A stretch of DNA of 64,000 bases, from positions 3,267,501 to 3,331,500 of the forward strand of contig NZ_CP120679.1 of NCBI RefSeq assembly GCF_029537375.1, given 5' to 3'. This DNA comes from Bacillus sp. HSf4 (GTDB taxonomy: Bacteria > Bacillota > Bacilli > Bacillales > Bacillaceae). This document shows positions 8,546 through 17,579 of this stretch, one piece after another; position 1 is the stretch's first letter, and each line of letters begins with the position of its first letter. The position numbers were made by a program, and so were the translations under genes. The notes beneath the pieces are model-generated. The model saw only the letters and a program-made list of their open reading frames with translations. It searched no databases and was not told the origin of the DNA.

Positions 8546-9868
8546 ATGAAATTCAAACAGATTCAGTTAAGCCCGTCGCAATTGCTTGTCCTGGTTTTTT
8601 TATTTTTTATCCTGTTGGGCACCCTTTTGTTAAAGCTTCCGATTGCAACACCGGAACGCGTGAATTGGATTGACACGCTGTTTACCGCGACATCGGCCAT
8701 GACCGTAACCGGGCTGGTCGTCGTTGATACCGCAGCGGATTACACGGCGTTCGGCCAGGCGGTGATTCTTATTTTGATTCAGCTCGGCGGACTCGGGATT
8801 ATGTCTTTTGCGGTTCTTATATTTATTATGCTGGGAAAAAAAATCGGTCTTAAAGAACGGCTGCTGATACAGCAATCTCTTAATCAGACTTCTTTGGGCG
8901 GCATCATTCAATTAATCCGGAGTTTATTTATTTTTTCTTTTACAATTGAAATGACGGCGATGATCATACTGGCATTGAAGTGGGTTCCTGAATACGGCTG
9001 GAAAAACGGGGTCTACTACAGCCTTTTTCACTCGGTATCGGCCTTTAACAACGCCGGTTTTTCCGTGTGGCCTGACAGCTTGATGCGCTATGAAGGCGAT
9101 CCGCTTATCAACCTTGTCATCACTTCGCTGTTTATCATCGGAGGAATCGGCTTTACCGTGTTGTCGGATTTGTGGCATAAGCGAAATTTTAAACATTTAA
9201 GCCTGCATTCAAAATTGATGATCTACGGGACATTTGCGATGAATGTTTACGCCTTGATCATGGTCTTCCTGCTTGAAAGCCGGAACCCCAAAACACTGGG
9301 GCCGCTGCCGTTCGGCGAAAAACTGTTAGGCGCCTATTTTCAAGGCGTTACACCAAGAACGGCCGGTTTTAACACGGTTGACATCGGAAGCTTGCACGAA
9401 GCCACGATCACACTGCTCTTGCTGCTAATGTTTGTCGGGGCGGGAAGCGCTTCAACCGGAGGAGGAATCAAGCTGACAACATTTATCGTCATCCTTCTCT
9501 CAGTCGGTTCCTTTCTGAAAGGAAAAAAACATATATCCGTCGCCCGAAGAACATTGAAAGACAAAATGATCGTTCGTTCTCTCGCCATCTCGACCATCAG
9601 TGTGCTGTTGATTTTGGCTGCCGTTTTTATTTTAAATATCACAGAGCCCACCCCTTTTTTGAACATATTGTTTGAGGTGGTTTCCGCTTTTGGCACGGTG
9701 GGGCTGTCGATGGGCATTACAGCGGACCTGTCGCCCATCGGGAAGGTGATCATCATCTTTATCATGTTCCTTGGGAAGCTCGGACCGCTGACATTGGCGT
9801 TTTCACTGGCAAGGCCCGAACAGGAAAACAACATCCGCTACTCAAGCGAAGACATTCTGACCGGATAA
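8546..9868 (+). CDS. KtrB/KtrD-type potassium-translocating membrane subunit
   Basis: 440 aa Trk/Ktr/HKT-superfamily channel with four M1-P-M2 repeats. The four selectivity-filter loops are visible: TVTGLVV, NNAGFS, RTAGFN and GTVGLS. The intramembrane gating loop GSASTGGGIK lies after the third repeat. It mediates Na+-dependent K+ uptake together with the RCK subunit encoded just upstream; the two genes are separated by two bases. In B. subtilis ktrAB is a pair while ktrC and ktrD are unlinked, so the pairing here may be either orthologue set or a further system. Confidence 0.92.
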   Translation: MKFKQIQLSPSQLLVLVFLFFILLGTLLLKLPIATPERVNWIDTLFTATSAMTVTGLVVVDTAADYTAFGQAVILILIQLGGLGIMSFAVLIFIMLGKKIGLKERLLIQQSLNQTSLGGIIQLIRSLFIFSFTIEMTAMIILALKWVPEYGWKNGVYYSLFHSVSAFNNAGFSVWPDSLMRYEGDPLINLVITSLFIIGGIGFTVLSDLWHKRNFKHLSLHSKLMIYGTFAMNVYALIMVFLLESRNPKTLGPLPFGEKLLGAYFQGVTPRTAGFNTVDIGSLHEATITLLLLLMFVGAGSASTGGGIKLTTFIVILLSVGSFLKGKKHISVARRTLKDKMIVRSLAISTISVLLILAAVFILNITEPTPFLNILFEVVSAFGTVGLSMGITADLSPIGKVIIIFIMFLGKLGPLTLAFSLARPEQENNIRYSSEDILTG

Positions 9869-9877
9869 AAGCCCGCT

Positions 9878-10789
9878 TCAAATCATTCTTTTCGCCCTGT
9901 TGTTTCGCACATCAATTCTTCCGGGATTACGCTGCGACGCCATGAACAGTAGAATGCCGGCAAAAATGACCGCGCCGCCGACAAGCTGTGTGGTCATGAC
10001 GGACTCATGCAAAATCCAATAGGCCAGAACAATCGCGCCTGCCGGTTCAAAAAGAATTGCCACAGAGATCATGTTGGTGCTCAGCCACTTTAATACCCAG
10101 TTGAACAACGAGTGTCCGAGGAGAGTCGGAATGACGGCAAGCAGAACGAAATAGCCCCAGTCCGCAGGCGGGTAGGAGAAAAAAGCCGCGCCATCAAACA
10201 GGCAGTAAACGAGTAGAACAACGGCGCTGATTCCGTAGACGATGAACGTATAAACAGACAGGCTGTGTCGTTTTCTGACGTGCTGCCCGAACAGCAGGTA
10301 GGCCGTCACCCATGCGCAGGCGATCAAGGCGAGAATATCGCCATACAACGCCTGCCCGCTCACCTTAAAGTCCCCCCAGCTGATATATGCACTTCCGCCG
10401 ATAGCCAGAAGCGCGCTGACAACTCCAGCCGCTGAAACCTTTTCTTTAAATAAAACATAAGTCCCCAGAAAGGAAAAGATGGGCTGAAGCGTAACAAGCA
10501 CGACTGAGCTTGCCACTGTCGTGTATTCAAGTGACTGAAACCATAAAATGAAATGAAACGCTAAAAAAAATCCGGCCGCCCCGGAAAATAGCCAGTCCTT
10601 TCTGGAAAAACGCAAAACCTCTTTTCGTTTTCCCCAAAAGAAAGGAAAGATCAGCAAAGTTGAAAAAAACAGCCGGTAAAATGCGATGATGCCAGGTTCG
10701 GCTGTTGACAATCTGACGAAAACGGCTGAGGAGGATACGGCCAAAACGCCGACCACCAATGCCGCATACGGATACAGATTCGATTTCAA
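9878..10789 (-). CDS. EamA/DMT-family transporter
   Basis: 303 aa with ten hydrophobic segments arranged as two EamA repeats (about residues 5-140 and 155-290), characteristic of drug/metabolite exporters. The substrate cannot be read from sequence. A TTG start at 10789 is chosen because AGAAGGGG lies 6 nt upstream; a longer ATG at 10807 has no ribosome-binding site. It converges on the ktr operon and is divergent from the DinB-like gene. Confidence 0.82.
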   Translation of the reverse strand: MKSNLYPYAALVVGVLAVSSSAVFVRLSTAEPGIIAFYRLFFSTLLIFPFFWGKRKEVLRFSRKDWLFSGAAGFFLAFHFILWFQSLEYTTVASSVVLVTLQPIFSFLGTYVLFKEKVSAAGVVSALLAIGGSAYISWGDFKVSGQALYGDILALIACAWVTAYLLFGQHVRKRHSLSVYTFIVYGISAVVLLVYCLFDGAAFFSYPPADWGYFVLLAVIPTLLGHSLFNWVLKWLSTNMISVAILFEPAGAIVLAYWILHESVMTTQLVGGAVIFAGILLFMASQRNPGRIDVRNNRAKRMI

Positions 10790-10906
10790 AAAAGCCCCTT
10801 CTCTCATTCATTTTTCTTAAGCATATCTGAATATGATATAAAAATCGAGCGCTTATTTATTTTACCAGCGTTCATTATGGTAAAGTTAACACAGGGGGGA
10901 TTCACG

Positions 10907-11395
10907 ATGAGCATTTTTAATGAAGCGAGAAAAGAACTTTGGAGCGAACTTCAAGGCCTGTCAGATGAGGATTTGAATAAAAGGCCGGCAGAGGAAGAAT
11001 GGAGCGTTCAAGAAGTGCTGGATCATTTGAAAAAGATCGATTTGATGGCCGCTCATTTGTTCAAAGAAAAAATTCAGCATGCACCGATCAAAACAATAGA
11101 AGAAAAGCCCGTCAAGATCGCGGAGGAGCGAAGCCCTAAACGAAAAGCGCCTCAACATGTCGAGCCTGAAAGAAAAAACACAGATTTGTTAACGATCAAG
11201 GCTGAGCTGGACAATGTCAGAACACAGCTGACCTCCGTCATCGCCGCCTTTCAGGAAGAAGATTTTCAGCGGGTATTGCCTCATCCGGTCTTTAAAGAAC
11301 TGACGGTCAGGCAATGGATCGATTTTATCGGTCATCATGAAAAACGGCATATTCAGCAAATCCAGGAAATCAAACAGAAATTGGGGCGTGATTGA
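10907..11395 (+). CDS. DinB-like four-helix protein
   Basis: 162 aa of the DinB/DUF664 superfamily, putative metal-dependent thiol-transferase-like proteins, often stress-linked and of unknown substrate. Seen: N-terminal helix with ARKELWSELQGLSDEDLNKRPAEEEWSVQEVLDHL, His in that helix, a charged central insert with many Lys/Glu, and C-terminal WIDFIGHHEKRHIQQI whose histidines complete the usual His triad. AGGGGGG lies before the ATG at 10907. Stands alone between a DMT transporter and a MOSC protein. Confidence 0.8.
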   Translation: MSIFNEARKELWSELQGLSDEDLNKRPAEEEWSVQEVLDHLKKIDLMAAHLFKEKIQHAPIKTIEEKPVKIAEERSPKRKAPQHVEPERKNTDLLTIKAELDNVRTQLTSVIAAFQEEDFQRVLPHPVFKELTVRQWIDFIGHHEKRHIQQIQEIKQKLGRD

Positions 11396-11461
11396 AACCT
11401 CTCCGCTGTCTAAGGAGGCCTTGGCATCGGAACGATTTTCACAGCTGCTGACAAGGGAATC

Positions 11462-11508
11462 GCCGAAATGCTCCAGGAGACCCTTTTTCAAGGGTCTCCT
11501 GCTTCGGC
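11462..11508. repeat. long imperfect hairpin between convergent genes
   Basis: CAGGAGACCCT pairs with AGGGTCTCCTG, extended by GCCGAA/TTCGGC at the base after a bulge. It lies between the DinB-like gene and the convergent MOSC gene and touches the MOSC stop. It lacks a T-run, so a classical terminator is uncertain. Confidence 0.5.
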
Positions 11509-12092
11509 TATGCAAATGACCTGGCGTCACCCTTTACCGCATTAGGCGAATAGGACCATACTTCCGCATGATCACCTTGAAAAATAAGGCCCGGGCGTTC
11601 GACAACGCAGACGATTCCTCTTCTGCCCATCGCATGACGCACAAATCGGGAAGCAAGCTTCGGCTTGTCCGGAAACTGTTGCTGAATGACTTCCCCGGGC
11701 TGAATGCACGGTTCGTTTTCACCTTCGCATAAAAGTGCGGCCCCGCTCGGAAAGATCAATCGGCTTCCCTCTCTCAAGGATGTCAAATGAGGCAGGCCGC
11801 TCAAAGCGATATTGGCTCCGAGCCATTCGGGCAAAACGGCGGGAACGCCGAGCTTTTCAGCCATCACCAGACATTCCTCGACTGAGACGATCGAAATCTG
11901 CCTTCTGTTAAAAATCTCCGTCCCCTTTTGATACATCGGCTCCCGCGCCCCCGCCTTCTTTGTCAAACCGAAATGAAGGTCGCCGGGAATTCCCCCGTAA
12001 TCAAGCGAAATCTTTTCTTTTTTGTCTGTCACAAAGGACGGAGTTTCCGCTATGTAAACGTTCTCGGCTACGGCGGTCCATTTTTTCCACAT
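11508..12092 (-). CDS. MOSC-domain protein
   Basis: 194 aa, MOSC (molybdenum cofactor sulfurase C-terminal) fold, a beta-strand-rich domain that carries sulfur or binds Moco-like cofactors. The conserved Cys is in GENEPCIQPG, and the GIPGDLHFG and ANIALSG segments are typical. The ATG at 12092 (MWKKWTAV) has AAAGGGG 9 nt upstream; an ATG 9 nt earlier is too close to it. Physiological role unknown; single gene with no linked molybdoenzyme in the window. Confidence 0.8.
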   Translation of the reverse strand: MWKKWTAVAENVYIAETPSFVTDKKEKISLDYGGIPGDLHFGLTKKAGAREPMYQKGTEIFNRRQISIVSVEECLVMAEKLGVPAVLPEWLGANIALSGLPHLTSLREGSRLIFPSGAALLCEGENEPCIQPGEVIQQQFPDKPKLASRFVRHAMGRRGIVCVVERPGLIFQGDHAEVWSYSPNAVKGDARSFA

Positions 12093-12157
12093 TCGATCCA
12101 TCCCCTTTATTTGAATATGTGATTTATTTTACATTGCCTGTCTATTTTTCTCAAATT

Positions 12158-12188
12158 GAAAAAACCCGCTGTGTGAGTTCACAGCGGG
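12158..12188 (-). terminator. gbsAB terminator
   Basis: Minus strand CCCGCTGTG / CACAGCGGG (12165-12188) followed by TTTTTTC, just after the gbsB stop. Confidence 0.88.
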
Positions 12189-12199
12189 CCGCATGTTTT

Positions 12200-13408
12200 T
12201 TATACCGTTTTCGGTGTTAAATCAAAGCAGCGTTTGTAAATCCAATTGTATGCTTTTTCGTTCAGATCCCTTGGATTTCCGACCGTTTGCGGATCTTTCA
12301 TTGCTTCTTTTGAAAGGCGGTCGATCATCTCAGGTGATACACCTTGTTCCTCAAGGCTAGGAATCTCTAAATCTTCTACAAGCTGATACATCCAATTGAC
12401 TGAAGCTTTCGCCGCTTCGACCGTTGACATACCGCTTGTATCGATGCCGAATGCTTTGGCGATGCGCGCAAATTTTTCAGGGTAGCCCTTCCAGTTGTAT
12501 TCCATAACAGGTCCCATCATAGCTGCCACACATTGGCCGTGTGCGACCGGAATGATTCCGCCGAGTGTCTGGCTCATTGCGTGGGCCGCACCCGCTGATT
12601 CGCTTCCATATGAAAGACCTGCAAGCATTGCAGCTTGAGCCATTCCGTATCTCGCTTCAAGGTCTTCCCCGTCAGCAAACGCTCTGCGGATGTAATGCGC
12701 ACCGTATTCAATCGCCAATAACGCTACAGCGTCAGTGATCGGCTGTGCAAATTTCATCGTGTAGCACTCGATCGCATGAGCCAATGCGTCAATACCTGTC
12801 ATCGCTGTAACATGCGGTGGCATGGATACATGCAATTCAGGGTCGATGACTGTCAAGTGTGCCGCGATCAGCGGTCCGCCTGTATTAAATTTAAATTCGC
12901 GCTCTTCATCTGTGATGACCGCCCATTGTGTAACCTCTGAGCCGGTTCCGGCTGTCGTCGGAATGGTCGTGAGCGGAGGGATCCGGTTTTCAAGCGGTTT
13001 TTTTCCTTCTGCGGCTTCATAATCAAGGACTGAGCCTTCATGAGTCGCTTCAACACCGATCGCTTTCGCCGTATCCATTGAGCTTCCGCCGCCGACTGCG
13101 ACAAGGCCGTTGCAGTTTTCTTCTGCATAAAGCTTTGATCCTTCAGCTACAAGGCGTACAGGAGGGTTTGGCTCTACTTTATTAAAGACGACAACTTCAA
13201 CGCCGGCTTCCTGCAGAGATTCAACGACTGGGTTTGTCACGCCTGCATTGTAAATGCCAGGGTCTGTCACGAGAAGCGCTTTTGTGACGCCAAACTTTTT
13301 CACTTCTTCCCCCACATGCTTAACAGCGCCGATGCCGTGCTTAATGACAGTCGGAATTTCAAACGTGTGGAATTTGTTCATTGCTTCTACTTTCATATTT
13401 AAAGTCAT
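12200..13408 (-). CDS. gbsB: Choline dehydrogenase (type III iron-containing alcohol dehydrogenase)
   Basis: 402 aa cytosolic NAD-dependent enzyme oxidising choline to betaine aldehyde, the first step of glycine betaine synthesis for osmoprotection. The family's NAD site GGGSSMDTAKA and metal-binding histidines in MTGIDALAHAIEC and AAHAMSQTLGG...HG are present. GGAGGAG lies 8 nt before the ATG at 13408; a TTG codon immediately upstream is less likely. It is the second gene after gbsA (17 nt gap) and ends at a strong terminator. Length matches B. subtilis GbsB. Confidence 0.95.
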   Translation of the reverse strand: MTLNMKVEAMNKFHTFEIPTVIKHGIGAVKHVGEEVKKFGVTKALLVTDPGIYNAGVTNPVVESLQEAGVEVVVFNKVEPNPPVRLVAEGSKLYAEENCNGLVAVGGGSSMDTAKAIGVEATHEGSVLDYEAAEGKKPLENRIPPLTTIPTTAGTGSEVTQWAVITDEEREFKFNTGGPLIAAHLTVIDPELHVSMPPHVTAMTGIDALAHAIECYTMKFAQPITDAVALLAIEYGAHYIRRAFADGEDLEARYGMAQAAMLAGLSYGSESAGAAHAMSQTLGGIIPVAHGQCVAAMMGPVMEYNWKGYPEKFARIAKAFGIDTSGMSTVEAAKASVNWMYQLVEDLEIPSLEEQGVSPEMIDRLSKEAMKDPQTVGNPRDLNEKAYNWIYKRCFDLTPKTV

Positions 13409-13425
13409 CAATAATCTCCTCCTTT

Positions 13426-14898
13426 TTATGCTTTAAACCAATTGACGGCTGCCGGTTTTGTATTGCGGTACACATGCTTGACTTCCGTGTATTCTTCAAG
13501 ACCCATACGGCCAAGCTCGCGGCCGATGCCTGACTGCTTGTATCCGCCCCAAGGCGCCTGAGCGAAGTAAGGGTGGAAGTCATTGATCCAGACCGTACCC
13601 ATCCGCAGCTTGGATGCGACGCGTTCCGCTTTTTCGATATCCTGTGTCCAAACGGCGCCGGCAAGGCCGTAAATCGTGTCGTTTGCAAGGGCTGCGGCTT
13701 CTTCCTCTGTCGCGAATGCTTCGACTGTTAATACAGGTCCGAACACTTCCTCCTGTACGATTCTCATGTCAGACTTGCAGCCTGAGAAAATCGTCGGCAG
13801 GTAGAAGAAACCGTTTTCGAGCTCCGGATCTTCCGGGCGCTTACCGCCAGTTTCAAGTTTTGCACCTTCTTCGAGGCCGATTTCGACATATTTTTCGACT
13901 TTGCTGCGGTGCTCAGCGGAAATGAGCGGACCGCTTTGTGTTTCCTCATGGAATCCGTTGCCAAGCTTGATTTTTTTCGCGCGTTTTACAAGCTCTGCCA
14001 CGAATTCGTCATGGATCGATTCTTCGACAAGCAGACGGGCGCCCGCAGAACAAACCTGTCCGGCGTGGAAAAACACCGCATTCAGCGCCTGGTCAACCGC
14101 TACATCAAAATCGGCGTCTTTAAACACAATATTTGGATTTTTCCCGCCAAGCTCAAGCGCGATTTTCTTAACATTCGTGCTTGCCGCCTGCATGATTTTC
14201 TTCCCTGTTTCAATTCCGCCGGTAAAAGAAATCAGATCGACGTCTGTATTTCTGGCGAGCTCATCACCCACAGTGGCTCCAGGCCCGAGCACAAGATTGG
14301 CAACACCTTTCGGCACGCCCGCTTCTTCCATCAGCTTGAAGATTTTGATCGTTGTCAGCGGCGTGATTTCGCTTGGCTTCACAACGATTGTGTTGCCGGC
14401 CGCAAGAGCCGGAGCAATCTTCCAGCTTGCTTGCAGGAGCGGATAGTTCCACGGTGTAATTTGCCCGCAGACTCCGACAGGCTCTCTGACGATTTCGCTT
14501 TTTGAATCCGGTATCGGTGAAGAGATCACCTCTCCCCCGTCTTTATCAGCAAGCCCTGCATAATATTGAAAAACGTTTGCAATATCATCCATATCGGCTC
14601 TGCTTTCTTCTAATGTTTTACCTGTATCAAGCGATTCCAGCTCTGCCAGTTCTTCATGATCGCGTCTGATCAGTTCCGCGATCTTTAACACGATATTGCC
14701 GCGTTCCAGACCTGGTGTATTCGCCCACTCGCCGTCGTCAAAAGCGCGGCGTGCAGCGGCAATCGCTTTCACAGCGTCCTCTCTGTCTCCCTCACTGACG
14801 GTTTCAATATGTTCTTGATTGTAAGGATTGATAATGTTGCGTGTTTCGCCTTTTTCGGCGCTCACCCATTTTCCGTCAATGAAAAGTGTTTGACTCAT
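13426..14898 (-). CDS. gbsA: Betaine aldehyde dehydrogenase
   Basis: 490 aa aldehyde dehydrogenase converting betaine aldehyde to glycine betaine with NAD(P)+. Catalytic Cys283 (FFHAGQVCSAG) and Glu249 (IALELGGKNP), plus the TPWNYPLLQ and SFTGG NAD-site segments, are all visible. The ATG at 14898 is preceded by GAGGAGG; an in-frame codon 24 nt upstream lies over this ribosome-binding site. First gene of gbsAB, with a consensus promoter and a palindrome suited to GbsR control. Confidence 0.96.
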   Translation of the reverse strand: MSQTLFIDGKWVSAEKGETRNIINPYNQEHIETVSEGDREDAVKAIAAARRAFDDGEWANTPGLERGNIVLKIAELIRRDHEELAELESLDTGKTLEESRADMDDIANVFQYYAGLADKDGGEVISSPIPDSKSEIVREPVGVCGQITPWNYPLLQASWKIAPALAAGNTIVVKPSEITPLTTIKIFKLMEEAGVPKGVANLVLGPGATVGDELARNTDVDLISFTGGIETGKKIMQAASTNVKKIALELGGKNPNIVFKDADFDVAVDQALNAVFFHAGQVCSAGARLLVEESIHDEFVAELVKRAKKIKLGNGFHEETQSGPLISAEHRSKVEKYVEIGLEEGAKLETGGKRPEDPELENGFFYLPTIFSGCKSDMRIVQEEVFGPVLTVEAFATEEEAAALANDTIYGLAGAVWTQDIEKAERVASKLRMGTVWINDFHPYFAQAPWGGYKQSGIGRELGRMGLEEYTEVKHVYRNTKPAAVNWFKA

Positions 14899-14927
14899 AA
14901 AAGCAACCTCCTCATCACGCAAAGTTT

Positions 14928-14989
14928 GTTAAATAAAAATTTAACGTTTTGAACACTTTGAATTTATCATGCGGATTTTTTTGTGTCAA
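14928..14989 (-). promoter_or_regulatory. gbsAB promoter and candidate GbsR operator
   Basis: Minus strand -35 TTGACA (14984-14989), 17-bp spacer, -10 TAAATT (14961-14966). Downstream of the start site lies an inverted repeat GTTAAAT-TTTT-ATTTAAC (14928-14945). GbsR of B. subtilis acts as a roadblock bound downstream of the promoter, so this position fits; the operator assignment is inference. Confidence 0.7.
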
Positions 14990-15221
14990 AGAAAATTCTG
15001 CCGATTATTTTTTTTGAATTTTATATGAACGCACTCCTCACATGGGCTGAGCCGGATTTCAAAAAAAATTTAATTTTGACATTTTCATTTCTTTCGTTAA
15101 CATAAAGAACATACAGAAATAACTTAACAAACTTAACGCGGAATTCGGATTCACCCCTTTATTTCTAAGGATGTTGATCTCGATGATGAATGTTTCCGCT
15201 CGCCCTGAAAGGAGGCAAGTT

Positions 15222-15776
15222 ATGAACGATACCCGTGATCTTGCAGCAAAAGAAACCATTGCTCAAGCAAAAGACTTGGTCATTGATTCCATCGCAGAAA
15301 CGATGGATCTGTACGGAATTACCCGAAGCGCGGGAATTTTGTACGGAACGATGTACTTTTCAGATGAGATGACGCTGGATGAAATGCGGGAAGAGCTGCA
15401 GATGAGCAAGCCCAGCATGAGCACGAGCGTAAAAAAGCTGCAGGACTTAAACGTCGTGAAAAAGACATTCCATAGAGGCAGAAGAAAGCACAGCTTTGTC
15501 GCTGAAAAGGATTTCTTCAAATTTTTCACAAGCTTTTTCCCGCAAAAATGGGAAAGAGAAGTTAAAGTCAATCTGACAGCGATTAAAGACGCCCAGCAAG
15601 CGCTAATGGACATCATCGATAGCGATGATGCCGGTCAAAGCGTTAAAGAAGAGGCAAGTGCTCTTTATGAGCAGCTTGAACATTCAAAACCGTATTACGA
15701 CTGGCTGCTGAGACTCGCCAAGTCTGTTCAGTCAGGAGAGATATTCGAGTTTATACCAATTGAAAACGAGAAATAA
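15222..15776 (+). CDS. gbsR: GbsR, choline-sensing MarR/GbsR-type repressor
   Basis: 184 aa winged-helix regulator that represses glycine betaine synthesis and choline import unless choline binds. The HTH lies at about residues 45-100 (SDEMTLDEMREELQMSKPSMSTSVKKL) followed by a wing (RGRRKHSF). The aromatic-rich C-terminal half (FFKFFTSFFP, YYDWLLRL) suits an aromatic choline cage. AAAGGAGG precedes the ATG at 15222. It is divergent from gbsAB and followed by a choline-type symporter gene. Confidence 0.92.
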   Translation: MNDTRDLAAKETIAQAKDLVIDSIAETMDLYGITRSAGILYGTMYFSDEMTLDEMREELQMSKPSMSTSVKKLQDLNVVKKTFHRGRRKHSFVAEKDFFKFFTSFFPQKWEREVKVNLTAIKDAQQALMDIIDSDDAGQSVKEEASALYEQLEHSKPYYDWLLRLAKSVQSGEIFEFIPIENEK

Positions 15777-15838
15777 AAAGGTTTTATCCGCTCTGAAGTC
15801 ATTTTTATGCTTCTCTATAGAGTGGCGCAAAACCTTTT
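15774..15838 (+). terminator. hairpin between gbsR and the choline symporter gene
   Basis: AAAAGGTTTT plus CCGCTCT pair with AGAGTGG plus AAAACCTTTT, then T. It can terminate gbsR transcription or attenuate read-through into the symporter gene, for which I see no clear independent promoter. Confidence 0.7.
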
Positions 15839-15893
15839 TCACATTTTAATTTCAAGAAAATTCAAAAAATATTTCCGGAGGCGATGTGCATAC

Positions 15894-17522
15894 ATGAATT
15901 ATGCTGAAAAGAAAAAAAATTGGCTGAAGTTATTGATATTTGCAATATTTCTGGGAGGAATATTGGCTTATGTCGGATTTTCCAATGCGGATATCCATTG
16001 GGGCGGTTTTATTTCGATGATGATTTTCTTTGCTTTTACTTATTATCTGGGTGCTTTTTACGCAGCGAAGAAATCAAATTCGTTTTCCGATATGATTGTT
16101 GCCAAAAGAAGCATGCCGTTTTTCGTCGGAATGGTGACCATGGCCGCAACCTGGGTCGGCGGAGGCTATATCAACGGAACCGCGGAATCGGTCTACAGCA
16201 GCGGAATCGTCTGGGCCCAAGCGCCGTGGGGCTATGCGTTAAGTCTGATCATCGGCGGGATTTTCTTCGCGAGAAAAATGCGCCGTTATGAGTTTATGAC
16301 CATTATCGATCCTCTCGAACAGCGCTTCGGTAAGCGGATGGCCGGGATTTTGTATATACCGGCGCTGTTAGGAGAATTGTTTTGGAGCGCCGCGATTTTA
16401 ACGGCATTGGGCACGACATTCGGAATGATTCTGAATATCGATTTTCAAACCTCGATCATTCTCTCAGCAATGATAGCGATTGCATATACGGTTGCCGGCG
16501 GAATGTGGGCGGTTGCCTTTACAGATGTATTTCAAATGATCATCATTTTGCTCGGATTGATTCTCGTTGTCCCCTTTGTACTATCTAATGTCGGTTCATG
16601 GGATGTCGTATGGACCAATTACAAACATGATTTCGGCGGCGCTGCCAGCCTGTTTCCTCCATTGGACGGCTGGAAGGATTCAGAATGGGGAAACCTTTTT
16701 TGGAACTGGTGGGATTATGCGTTTCTCTTGATTTTCGGAGGGATTGCATGGCAAGTCTATTTCCAGCGCGTTCTTTCAGCCAAATCGGAAAATGCTGCCA
16801 TGTGGCAGTCTATTATCGCAGGAGTCATCTGCATTATCGCCGCTATTCCTTGTGTGATGATCGGAGCTTCCGCAAATAGTGCGGATTGGAGCTTGTTCGG
16901 TACAACCGCACCGGATAACCCGGCGATGGTTTTGCCACAGGCGCTGGCTTATTTAACACCGGGTATTGTGGCAGGCATCGGATTGGGCGCGATAGCCGCA
17001 GCTGTCATGTCAAGTATGGACTCATCGATTCTGTCGGCATCGTCAATGGCTGCATGGAACATTTACCGTCCGCTGATCAAGCCCAAAGCCACACAAAAAC
17101 AGCTGCAAAAAGTCGTCAAACGGTCAATCGTTTTGTTTGGGGCAGGAGCAGCCGTGATCGCCTTAAATGTCAAAAGCGTTTACACATTATGGTATTTAGC
17201 TTCAGATTTAGTTTATTGTATTTTATTTCCCCAGTTAACAATGGCCCTCTTTTATAAAAGAGCAAACTTATACGGGTCAATTGCTGGGTTTGCAGTCGCC
17301 ATCATTTTGAGGCTCGGCGGCGGGGAACCTGCTTTCGGCATTCCTCCACTTCTGCCGTATCCGATGATTGAAGACGGTGTGGTTCTCTTTCCGTTCCGTA
17401 CATTGGCTGCAATCACAGCATTTGCGACGATCTTCGTTGTGTCTGAACTGACGCAGCGCAAATGCCCTCCTAAACAGCTTGTACTCCCCCAAGAAAAAAA
17501 GAAAGAAGATCAAGCAGCGTAA
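15894..17522 (+). CDS. Sodium:solute symporter, CHT1-like, probable choline importer
   Basis: 542 aa SSS-family transporter with about 13 hydrophobic helices. The segment MAATWVGGGYINGTAESVY is almost the signature of the animal high-affinity choline transporter CHT1. The location after gbsR and opposite gbsAB gives a second line of support for choline as substrate. The ATG at 15894 has CCGGAGGCG about 10 nt upstream; the frame is open further upstream but crosses the preceding terminator hairpin. Charged C-terminal tail (EKKKEDQ). B. subtilis imports choline with ABC systems OpuB and OpuC, so this carrier is a difference from that model. Substrate not proven. Confidence 0.85.
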   Translation: MNYAEKKKNWLKLLIFAIFLGGILAYVGFSNADIHWGGFISMMIFFAFTYYLGAFYAAKKSNSFSDMIVAKRSMPFFVGMVTMAATWVGGGYINGTAESVYSSGIVWAQAPWGYALSLIIGGIFFARKMRRYEFMTIIDPLEQRFGKRMAGILYIPALLGELFWSAAILTALGTTFGMILNIDFQTSIILSAMIAIAYTVAGGMWAVAFTDVFQMIIILLGLILVVPFVLSNVGSWDVVWTNYKHDFGGAASLFPPLDGWKDSEWGNLFWNWWDYAFLLIFGGIAWQVYFQRVLSAKSENAAMWQSIIAGVICIIAAIPCVMIGASANSADWSLFGTTAPDNPAMVLPQALAYLTPGIVAGIGLGAIAAAVMSSMDSSILSASSMAAWNIYRPLIKPKATQKQLQKVVKRSIVLFGAGAAVIALNVKSVYTLWYLASDLVYCILFPQLTMALFYKRANLYGSIAGFAVAIILRLGGGEPAFGIPPLLPYPMIEDGVVLFPFRTLAAITAFATIFVVSELTQRKCPPKQLVLPQEKKKEDQAA

Positions 17523-17524
17523 AA

Positions 17525-17552
17525 TGGAAAAACGCCCGAAGCCGGGCGTTTT
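17525..17552 (+). terminator. terminator after the symporter gene
   Basis: AAAACGCCCG-AAGC-CGGGCGTTTTT, perfect stem with T-run, just after the stop. Confidence 0.9.
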
Positions 17553-17579
17553 TCTTGATTTACAAAAACCTGAGCCGTT

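Noticed and set aside
9340..9834. 164-codon minus-strand frame opposite the Ktr channel gene
   Set aside because: Shadow of the KtrB/D coding region; no promoter or ribosome-binding site.
13901..14505. Two long plus-strand frames opposite gbsA (181 and 198 codons)
   Set aside because: Antisense shadows of a conserved, high-scoring dehydrogenase gene; Ser/Arg/His-rich nonsense composition.
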